From: an uncultured Bryobacteraceae bacterium
GTDB lineage: Bacteria; Acidobacteriota; Terriglobia; Bryobacterales; Bryobacteraceae
Length of the DNA stretch: 64,000 nt
Assembly (NCBI GenBank): GCA_938003835.1
Contig: CALKXJ010000027.1
Span: 1-64,000 of the forward strand
Direction: 5' to 3'
The translations under genes and the position numbers were made by a program. The notes beneath the pieces are model-generated. The model was not told the origin of the DNA, ran no database searches, and was given only the letters and a program-made list of their open reading frames with translations. Of this stretch, positions 57,955 to 64,000 are shown in pieces. How positions within the stretch are numbered: the first letter of the stretch is position 1; every line of letters begins with the position of its first letter.

Positions 57955-58983
57955 TCAGAGCGGCTTGGCCGCCAGCGGAGCTTGCCCCCACCGGCTCAGT
58001 TCGTCTTCGATCTGCCGGTTGGCCTGACTGCGGGCGAACTCGGCGGCGATGCGGATGGCGTTCTTTATGGCGTTGGCGTTCGAGCTGCCGTGGCAGATGA
58101 TGCACACGCCTCGTACGCCGAGCAACGGGGCACCGCCGGTTTCCGAGTAGTCGACGCGTTTCTTGAAGTCGGCGAAGGCGGAGCGGGCGATCAGGTAGCC
58201 GAAGCGGCGGGTGAGCGTAGCCGAGAGCGTCTCGCGGAGCATCTGCTTGACCAGCTCCGCCAGTCCCTCGCTGGCTTTGAGAATCGCGTTGCCGACGAAG
58301 CCGTCGCAGACGATGACGTCGACGTCGCCCGAATAGACGTCCCGCCCCTCTACGTTGCCGACGAAGTTGAGCGGCAGGCTCCGCAGCAGGCCCAGCGCGG
58401 CGCGAGTGGCTTCGTTGCCTTTTTGTTCCTCCGTGCCGATCGATAGCAGCCCGATTCGCGGGCGTTCGGTCTTGAGAATGACGCGGGAGTAGACCTCGCC
58501 CATGACGGCGAATTGAGCCAGCATGCGGGGAGTGCAATCGACGTTGGCGCCCACGTCGATGAGCACCAGCGGCGTGCCCTTGCGCGTGGGCAGCACCGAA
58601 GCGAGCGCCGGCCGCTCGACGCCCGGGACCATGCCCTGGATCATTTTCGCGGTGGCCATGACGGCGCCGGTATTTCCCGCCGAGACGACACCGTGCGCGA
58701 GGCCGTCGCGGACCAGGCGGGCGGCCACCCGGATCGAGCTGTCGCGCTTGGAACGCACCGCCCGTGCGGCGTTGTCTTCCATGGTGACGACTTCGCTGGC
58801 ATGCAGGATCTCGATCGGCAGGCCGGCAGCGCCGTTGCGGCGGGCCAGCTCAGGCCTCAAGACCTCCTGCCGGCCGACAAGCAGGACGCGCACCCCGTAG
58901 GAGCGCGCCGCCTGGACGGCGCCGTCGATTTCGGAGGCGGGAGCGTGGTCGCCTCCCATGGCATCGAGTGCGATGGTGACCAT
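57955..58983 (-). CDS. plsX: Phosphate acyltransferase PlsX
   Basis: PlsX makes acyl phosphate from acyl-ACP, the first committed step of phospholipid synthesis in the PlsX/Y pathway. The 342-aa product starts [23 protein letters not shown], contains [17 protein letters not shown] and [10 protein letters not shown], and [14 protein letters not shown], all characteristic. It follows rpmF by 31 bp in the widely conserved DUF177-rpmF-plsX order. FabH and fabD, often next, are not here; dsbD follows instead. Confidence 0.96.
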   Translation of the reverse strand: MVTIALDAMGGDHAPASEIDGAVQAARSYGVRVLLVGRQEVLRPELARRNGAAGLPIEILHASEVVTMEDNAARAVRSKRDSSIRVAARLVRDGLAHGVVSAGNTGAVMATAKMIQGMVPGVERPALASVLPTRKGTPLVLIDVGANVDCTPRMLAQFAVMGEVYSRVILKTERPRIGLLSIGTEEQKGNEATRAALGLLRSLPLNFVGNVEGRDVYSGDVDVIVCDGFVGNAILKASEGLAELVKQMLRETLSATLTRRFGYLIARSAFADFKKRVDYSETGGAPLLGVRGVCIICHGSSNANAIKNAIRIAAEFARSQANRQIEDELSRWGQAPLAAKPL

Positions 58984-59014
58984 CGGCGTGCCGCGCCTCA
59001 GGCGCGAGAGCGGA

Positions 59015-59197
59015 TCAGGTCTCCTCGACCTCGATGACTTCGCGGCCCTTATACTGCCCGCAGTGCGGGCAGACCCGGTGCGGCAACTTCGGCTCGTGAC
59101 AGTTCGGGCACTCGGCCAGGCCGGCGGGTTTCAGCGCGTCATGCGCGCGGCGGTTCTGGGTTCGGCGTTGCGAATGTCGGCGTTTTGGATTCGGCAT
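59015..59197 (-). CDS. rpmF: 50S ribosomal protein L32
   Basis: The 60-aa protein begins [20 protein letters not shown], the standard L32 start, with the zinc ribbon [20 protein letters not shown] (Cys pairs intact). L32 is a structural protein of the large subunit. The gene is between DUF177 and plsX, its usual place. It is 59 bp after the DUF177 gene. The Zn-binding (C+) form suggests no alternative zinc-independent paralogue is needed. Confidence 0.96.
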   Translation of the reverse strand: MPNPKRRHSQRRTQNRRAHDALKPAGLAECPNCHEPKLPHRVCPHCGQYKGREVIEVEET

Positions 59198-59256
59198 ATC
59201 AGGATCTCAGTCGCTTGGGTTTAGGGTCTCGATGCGCGCCCGCCGCGGGTCGGAGG

Positions 59257-59787
59257 CTAGCTCCGCGATGGCTGGAAGCCACGGAGGGCCGCCCAGCGTT
59301 CATCGAAGCTCGTCTGGCGGCAGGTGCAGGCGGTCTGGTTGCGGTTTGCTCCGCAGACCGGGCAGATGCCCTGGCAGTCCTCGCGGCACAGCCAGTGCAT
59401 CGGCAGCCAGAGCAAGACCTGCTCTTGAAGAACATCGGCGAGCTCGAAGCCGCTTCCTTCGTAGAAGCCGATTTCGCAATCCTCCGGAGCCAGCTCCAGC
59501 TCCGGCGGCCACGCGTTCGGCGTCGCCTGCCGGTAGTGGAGGTCGAAATCCCGGTCAATGGCAAACTCGGCCGTCTCCAGACAGCGGTCGCAGGCGGCCT
59601 CCAGGATTCCCGAGATGTGACCATGCACGCGGACCTCTTCGCCGTCTCCCACCAGCTCGGCGACGCCCGTCATGCGCAAAGGCGTCAGCTGGCGGAATTC
59701 ACTCTGGGAAAGATCCACCCGGCCGGGTGCGAAGGCGATGTCGAAAACCGCCTTCCTGACCTCGAGTTCGCGCACTTCGATAAACAT
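59257..59787 (-). CDS. DUF177 (YceD-like) protein
   Basis: This 176-aa protein has the DUF177 core: ACDRCLETAEFAIDRDFDLHY and the late Cys cluster CREDCQGICPVCGANRNQTACTC, typical of YceD/DUF177 proteins outside the gammaproteobacteria. In E. coli and plants it is linked to 23S rRNA processing and accumulation, and it is nearly always adjacent to rpmF. An extended -10 promoter lies upstream at 59830-59838. Confidence 0.92.
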   Translation of the reverse strand: MFIEVRELEVRKAVFDIAFAPGRVDLSQSEFRQLTPLRMTGVAELVGDGEEVRVHGHISGILEAACDRCLETAEFAIDRDFDLHYRQATPNAWPPELELAPEDCEIGFYEGSGFELADVLQEQVLLWLPMHWLCREDCQGICPVCGANRNQTACTCRQTSFDERWAALRGFQPSRS

Positions 59788-59829
59788 GTGCGCACCTACC
59801 CTTCCCGCGCTCTCAAGCAGCGAAATTTG

Positions 59830-59838
59830 ATTATAACA
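59830..59838 (-). promoter_or_regulatory. Extended -10 promoter for DUF177-rpmF-plsX
   Basis: On the minus strand TGTTATAAT (59838-59830) contains a perfect TATAAT with an upstream TG, an extended -10. No good -35 is seen at the usual distance (59853-59858), which extended -10 promoters can tolerate. The leader to the ATG at 59787 is about 36 nt. Confidence 0.55.
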
Positions 59839-59933
59839 ATAGCAATCGGTCTGGGCGGAGCCGCGCCGCCGGGGGTACGTGCCTGGGCTTCGCCGGGTGT
59901 TCGAGCCCGGCCGCCCGCACGAGGCCCAGGCAA

Positions 59934-59961
59934 TTGCAGGTTGGGGTGCGGTATGTATTCT
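59934..59961 (+). promoter_or_regulatory. Promoter of the exported gene pair
   Basis: TTGCAG (59934-59939) and TATTCT (59956-59961) are 16 nt apart, with TATG immediately before the -10. The predicted start is near 59968, 18 nt before the ATG at 59986. An upstream ATG at 59953 lies inside the promoter and is therefore unlikely to be used. Confidence 0.55.
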
Positions 59962-59985
59962 AGAGACCGAAACAGACTGTTTCCC

Positions 59986-61365
59986 ATGCGACGGAGAGAC
60001 CTTCTTTCGCTGCCGGCGCTCGGCCTCTTGTCGGCGGCGCCCCAGCCCGCCGCCGTGTCACGGTTTACCGCCACGGGAGCTTTGGACGATCCGCAAGCCC
60101 TCCCCGGCCAGTTGATCGTCGCCGGAGGTCGCCCCGGCTACTTCAAGTACAACGGCGGCGGGCCGGCCTACCTGTGCGGGCCGGATGATCCGGAGGCCTT
60201 CCTGTTTCTCGGCGAACTCGCCCCGGACGGCACGCGGCGTAACGGCCCCCAGGAGCAGATCATTGCGCGCCTGGCCGCCGCCCGGGTGAGCGCCTTCCAC
60301 TGCCAGATGTTCCGCATGCGCCGGTGCAACTTCAAGGACGAGGGCGACGACACGCACAACCCGTTTCTCGAACACGATCCGGCGCGCCCGCTCAATCCCA
60401 AGGTGTTGGACCAGTGGGACGGCTGGCTGGAGGAGTTCGAAAAGGCCGGCATTGTCGTCCACCTGGAGTTTTATAACGACGCCACCGATGTGGAGCTGAT
60501 GGGCTGGAGGCTCGACGCCCAGGGCAACCTGCATCCGGAGGAACACCGCTTCGTCACCGGCATCGTCAATCGCTTCAAGCACCGCAAGAACATCTTGTGG
60601 GGTCTCGAGGAAAGCGCAAACAAACTGCCTGCCGTGCGCACGCCGCACTTCAGGAAGATGGCGGAAGTGATCGCCCGCACCGACAATCACCACCACCCGA
60701 TCGTTCAGAGCCTCGTCATTCCCAACGATCCCGAGGACGACTTCCCCCAGGGCGGCGTGCTCTCGGACGTCTATTACGGCGATCCGAATGTTCACGCCAT
60801 CACATGGTTGCACCTGGTGCCGCACGGCGACGACCTGGAAATGCAGTATTGGGAGTACCACCGCTACTGGCGGCGCGACTCTCCCCACTTCATCGTCATG
60901 AAGAACGAGACCTACTGGCGGCCGTACGTGCAAGGCGAGCCGCTCGGCCGCCGCTACTTCTGGGCGGCTGCGATGGCCGGACTCCACAACCTGGAGGCGC
61001 AAATTAAGGCCGACCGCGCCGCCCACGAGCCGCGCATGCGTGAGATGGGCTATATCGCCGGCTTCCTCGAGCAGACCGATTTTCACCGGATGCGGCCGGA
61101 CCGGGGGCTGGCGGCCGGCTCGACGCGGTGGGTGCTGGCGAAGCCCGGCGTCTCCTGGATCGCCTATTCGGACTCTTACGGCAAGCCGTTGGGCGTCAAA
61201 GGGCTGCCGCCGGGACGCTACGATCTGCTCTGGCTCGACACGGTCAACGGTCGGACGGCGCGCAGCGAGAGCATCGCGGCGCCGGCCGAGGGGATGTTCG
61301 AGAAACCCGCCGGCTTCGGCGACGAGCTGGCTCTCTACATCCGAGTCTGCAATCAGAAGCAATGA
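59986..61365 (+). CDS. Tat-exported glycoside-hydrolase-like protein
   Basis: The 459-aa product starts MRRRDLLSLPALGLLSAAP, a Tat-like signal. The following barrel-like sequence has FHCQMFRMRRCNFKD, DQWDGWLEEFEKAGIVVHLEFYNDA and NRFKHRKNILWGLEESANKLP, the last resembling the catalytic-Glu strand of cellulase-type (clan A) glycoside hydrolases. A C-terminal beta region ends LPPGRYDLLWLDTVNGRT, as in DUF5060-like hydrolases. The substrate is unknown. Its stop overlaps the next gene's start (ATGA), so they are translated together. Confidence 0.72.
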   Translation: MRRRDLLSLPALGLLSAAPQPAAVSRFTATGALDDPQALPGQLIVAGGRPGYFKYNGGGPAYLCGPDDPEAFLFLGELAPDGTRRNGPQEQIIARLAAARVSAFHCQMFRMRRCNFKDEGDDTHNPFLEHDPARPLNPKVLDQWDGWLEEFEKAGIVVHLEFYNDATDVELMGWRLDAQGNLHPEEHRFVTGIVNRFKHRKNILWGLEESANKLPAVRTPHFRKMAEVIARTDNHHHPIVQSLVIPNDPEDDFPQGGVLSDVYYGDPNVHAITWLHLVPHGDDLEMQYWEYHRYWRRDSPHFIVMKNETYWRPYVQGEPLGRRYFWAAAMAGLHNLEAQIKADRAAHEPRMREMGYIAGFLEQTDFHRMRPDRGLAAGSTRWVLAKPGVSWIAYSDSYGKPLGVKGLPPGRYDLLWLDTVNGRTARSESIAAPAEGMFEKPAGFGDELALYIRVCNQKQ

Positions 61366-62597
61366 GGCCCGAATCTTTGCTGCTGCTTGTGGGTGCGGTG
61401 GCGATTGCGGCCGCGCCGCCCGGCCCTTTCGACGGCAAGAGCTTCCGCGGGCGCATCGCCTGGAGCGCTGACGGCAATCACAACGACGAGGACGATTGGG
61501 CGGCGTCACCCACCGCTCTGGCGATCTTCGCCGCGGCCGGCGTCAAGGACCGATTGGTGCACTTTGACTACAACAACATCCTGACCAGCACGAACCCGGA
61601 GTGGGAGCGCGAGCATGAGATCAGCATTCGCGGCGCCATCGAGCGCTTTGGCTACAACCCGCGGATCTTTCACGATTGCCGCAAGAATGTGCATGCCGCC
61701 GTCGACAGCATCGCCCGCGCCATCAACGCTTCCTCGGCCGCCGATCCGCTCTACTTCATCCTGGCGGGCCCGATGGAGGTGCCCTATCTGGGCATCATGA
61801 AGTCAAACCCCGCTAAGCGCCGCTTCGTCTCCTGCATCTCCCACAGCCGATGGAACGACGGCTTTGCTCGCCACTACATCTTTTCCTACAACAAGCGCGC
61901 GGTGATTCCCACCGGGATTCGCTGGGTGCAGATCGCCGATCAGAACGCCGGGCTTTCCACCGGCCCGTTCGGGCGCCGGCACACGGCGGAGGAGTGGGCG
62001 CCCTGGTTGTGGATGCGGGACTCGCCGGTCGAGCCCGTACGGTTTCTTTGGGATCGGTTGCGCGCCACTGGGCGGGCCGACTGCTCCGACGCCGGCATGG
62101 CCTACTTCCTCGTCACGGGCGATGAAAGTGCCGACATCGCCAAGTTGCGCGACATGCTGGAAAAAGGCGTCCGGCCCCGCGTGATCGACCCGCGCCCGAG
62201 GGTGCGCCTGGAGGCGGAGAACGCTTTGACGCTGGAGCAGTTCGATCTGGAGGCGAACGACCGCGGCGCATCCCACCAGCTTCACGTGAAGCTCGTTGCC
62301 GGAGCGAAGCGCGGGCGGCTGATCGTCCCCTTTGACCAACCCTACACCGCGCACCGCGGCCGCTACGAGATCCAGGTCCACTACCGGAGCGAGGGCGCCG
62401 CCTCCTGTCACTATGAACTTTCGGTCGCCGGCCTTCGGCGAGGTGCACCGTGGGAGGCTCCTGCCGAGGTGGGGTGGCGCGTGCACGCGATCTCCGGGGT
62501 GCCGGTCTCTGCCGGTGAGCAGCTGGCTGTTACGGCCGAGTGCGGTAGTGGGGGCACAGCGCACCTGGACTTCGTTGAGTTATGGCTGAACCGCTGA
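61362..62597 (+). CDS. Exported protein, nucleoside-hydrolase-like N-terminus and CBM-like C-terminus
   Basis: This 411-aa product has a signal peptide (MRPESLLLLVGAVAIAAAP). Residues 30-55 (RIAWSADGNHNDEDDWAASP) carry a D-x-N-D-D-like acidic cluster resembling the calcium-binding loop of nucleoside-hydrolase-like proteins. The C-terminal 120 residues (about 290-411; RVRLEAENALTLEQF and HLDFVELWLNR) look like a CBM6/35-type carbohydrate-binding module. It overlaps the upstream hydrolase-like gene by 4 bp, suggesting a joint role in polysaccharide or glycoside breakdown. The enzymatic class is uncertain. Confidence 0.6.
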   Translation: MRPESLLLLVGAVAIAAAPPGPFDGKSFRGRIAWSADGNHNDEDDWAASPTALAIFAAAGVKDRLVHFDYNNILTSTNPEWEREHEISIRGAIERFGYNPRIFHDCRKNVHAAVDSIARAINASSAADPLYFILAGPMEVPYLGIMKSNPAKRRFVSCISHSRWNDGFARHYIFSYNKRAVIPTGIRWVQIADQNAGLSTGPFGRRHTAEEWAPWLWMRDSPVEPVRFLWDRLRATGRADCSDAGMAYFLVTGDESADIAKLRDMLEKGVRPRVIDPRPRVRLEAENALTLEQFDLEANDRGASHQLHVKLVAGAKRGRLIVPFDQPYTAHRGRYEIQVHYRSEGAASCHYELSVAGLRRGAPWEAPAEVGWRVHAISGVPVSAGEQLAVTAECGSGGTAHLDFVELWLNR

Positions 62598-62691
62598 GGC
62601 GGCGGGTGATCGCGGCGCAGCCGCGCCGCCGGGGCAGCGAAACAGAGGCGGCTGGCGTCTTCCGCGCCGCGATGGCAGATGCTTTCTCCGC

Positions 62692-63195
62692 TCACCGGAG
62701 TTCCGGCCCGAGCTGGCTTCGCAGGCGGAACATCTGGTAGAGATGGTGGGCTTCGTGATGCACCATGTACTCGACCAGGAAACGGACGTGGTAGTGCGGG
62801 AACTCGGGGTGCTCGCCACGGCGGGACCACTCCTCGGGCCGCAGTGCCGCCAGCCGTCCCACCAAGACCGCGCGTTCGTTGAGGAATTCCGCCAGGATCC
62901 GTGTTGCCGGGCGGGCCGCCAGGCGGGGAAACTCCTGGTCCTCCGCCGGATCATACGGTTCGATGGGCGGATTCTCCTCGAAAAGCATCTTCTCGGCCCG
63001 CGCGGCAAACAGCCGCTGGGTGATCCACAGATGAGCCAGCAGCTCCTTGAGGGACCACTTCTCCGGATCGGGGCGGCGGGCCAAGGCGTCTTCACTGAGC
63101 CCGCCAAGGAGACGCTCGACGTCATGAGCCTGGATCTCGAGCCGGCGCAGGAGCCGGCGGTGCGGATCGGGCCTCTCCGGAGCGGTACCCCCCAT
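62692..63195 (-). CDS. DinB-family protein
   Basis: This 167-aa protein is a four-helix DinB-like (DUF664-type) domain. The metal-ligand His residues are visible: WSLKELLAHLW and MVHHEAHHLYQM, the usual three-His site. DinB proteins include mycothiol or bacillithiol-dependent transferases and proteins of unknown function; they are unrelated to DNA polymerase IV despite the name. It is divergent from the outer-membrane gene downstream. Confidence 0.88.
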   Translation of the reverse strand: MGGTAPERPDPHRRLLRRLEIQAHDVERLLGGLSEDALARRPDPEKWSLKELLAHLWITQRLFAARAEKMLFEENPPIEPYDPAEDQEFPRLAARPATRILAEFLNERAVLVGRLAALRPEEWSRRGEHPEFPHYHVRFLVEYMVHHEAHHLYQMFRLRSQLGPELR

Positions 63196-63344
63196 GCGCC
63201 GATTGTGTCACAATCGGGCTCCTCTCTGGTCGGGACTCGGTCCAAAACTTGACAGCGGCGGGTGGAAGCGTCAGAGTGGAACTTCTGGGGGGATCCGCCC
63301 TCAGCCGGGCGCCCGGCGTCGGATCGCGCGGTTTCGGAGGCAGC

Positions 63345-64000
63345 TTGAAACTCAGACAGATCGTTCCTACCCTCCTTGTTTTGTCGACGTTGTCCGGGAT
63401 CTGCTGGGGGCAGAGGCCCGGCTTCGGCGGGCCTGCGGTGATGACCAGGCCCGGGGCGCCTCTGGGCCGCAGCGAGGGCGCCACGCTGGCGTTCCGGCCT
63501 TTTCTGGGTGTGACGGGTCGCTACGACGGCAACCTTTTTCCCGCGGAAGCCGGCGCAGCCTCCGCCCTGCTGCGCAGCCATTACGGCGTCGACGGCCACT
63601 GGGGGATCTACGGAGTGCGCCGGGGCGAACGCAGCCTGGTGGGGCTCAACTACGCCGGCAGCTACCGGCACTACTTCGGCGGCACCCGCTACAACGGCAC
63701 GAATCAGTTCCTCAGCCTCAATTACACGCACCAGGTGTCGCAGCGGACGGCGGTCTTCATCTCGCCGGGCTTCGGCATTTACAAGTATGGGCTGTACTCC
63801 ACGGTCGCGCCGCTGATAGCCGACCCGTTCGGCCTCACCCCGCCGGTGGACCCGAACGAGGAGGGCTTTGACGCGCGCACGTATGCCTATTCGGCCACAG
63901 TGGGCGTCGCCCATCAGCTCACCGCACGCTGGTCGGTCGCCGCCGGCGGAGGCGGCTTCTACATCAAGCGAAAGAACCTCTCCTTCATCAGCTCGCAGGG
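63345..64000 (+). CDS. Outer-membrane beta-barrel protein, 5' part
   Basis: The reading frame starts at a TTG (63345), 4 nt after GGAGG, and runs off the right edge after about 218 codons. The product has a signal peptide (LRQIVPTLLVLSTLSGICWG), a Pro/Gly-rich segment, then alternating strands typical of a beta-barrel: LVGLNYAGSYRHYFGGTRY, QFLSLNYTHQVSQRTAVF and YAYSATVGVAHQLTARWSV. Such proteins appear to be porin-like or exopolysaccharide-related barrels. There is no ATG in the right place. The 3' part is outside the window. Confidence 0.75.
   Translation, partial: MKLRQIVPTLLVLSTLSGICWGQRPGFGGPAVMTRPGAPLGRSEGATLAFRPFLGVTGRYDGNLFPAEAGAASALLRSHYGVDGHWGIYGVRRGERSLVGLNYAGSYRHYFGGTRYNGTNQFLSLNYTHQVSQRTAVFISPGFGIYKYGLYSTVAPLIADPFGLTPPVDPNEEGFDARTYAYSATVGVAHQLTARWSVAAGGGGFYIKRKNLSFISSQ

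Overview
The window is GC-rich and carries genes typical of a soil acidobacterium of the Solibacter/Bryobacteraceae type: a CRTAC1-like FG-GAP/ASPIC protein, a secreted neutral-ceramidase family protein, Tat-exported amidohydrolase and DUF362-like proteins, lone MacB/FtsX permeases, and TPR and HEAT proteins. The lineage is inferred from gene content only. No rRNA, tRNA or insertion sequence was recognised.

Region 1 (1-9.4 kb) is a compact type I-G (formerly I-U) CRISPR-Cas operon on the minus strand: csb1 (Cas7), csb2 (Cas5/6), cas3 with a C-terminal HD domain, a short Cas8-position protein, cas2 and a cas4-cas1 fusion. The expected array is missing. Downstream of cas1 there is one 38-nt CRISPR-like unit built on a perfect 20-bp palindrome, with no second copy in the window. 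Region 2 (9.6-16.2 kb) is a proteostasis cluster, clpB-hsp20-lon, followed by a convergent gene for a CARF-domain protein of the APE2256/Csm6-like type. It stands alone, with no Cas10 in the window. A cyclic-oligoadenylate sensor six kilobases from a DNA-targeting type I system is the most unusual item here.

Region 3 (16-29 kb) is metabolic and regulatory: an exported RraA-like/MlrC-like pair, a DUF4143 remnant, pgk, a BadF-type sugar kinase, a ceramidase-like enzyme, two ABC permeases without an ATPase, a response regulator with an active-type GGEEF domain and I-site, a class I amidotransferase, an Rrf2 regulator with three cysteines, and clpP. Region 4 (28.7-39.7 kb) holds an MFS transporter, a DoxX fusion protein, POTRA/HEAT and TPR proteins, the CRTAC1-like protein, and a cluster of exported or sugar-acid-type enzymes.

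Region 5 (39.9-42.8 kb) is an ArsR-controlled metal(loid) operon: regulator, Met-rich small protein, AhpD-like protein, DUF318-type permease with an internal winged-helix-like insert, and an ArsD/thioredoxin-like protein. Its promoter and operator are legible and predict a leaderless or nearly leaderless transcript. Region 6 (42.9-48.2 kb) has pcrA, a small gene with a clear promoter, a glycosyltransferase and an M20 peptidase. Region 7 (48.3-54.8 kb) is a flagellar basal-body/export operon, flgB-flgC-fliE-fliF-fliG-fliH-fliI-fliJ, cut short by a convergent gene.

Region 8 (54.7-64 kb) contains dsbD, the DUF177-rpmF-plsX cluster, two translationally coupled exported proteins flanked by a 21-bp near-direct repeat, a DinB-family protein, and the start of an outer-membrane beta-barrel gene that runs off the right edge. 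Promoters with TATxCT-like -10 boxes very close to start codons recur through the window.
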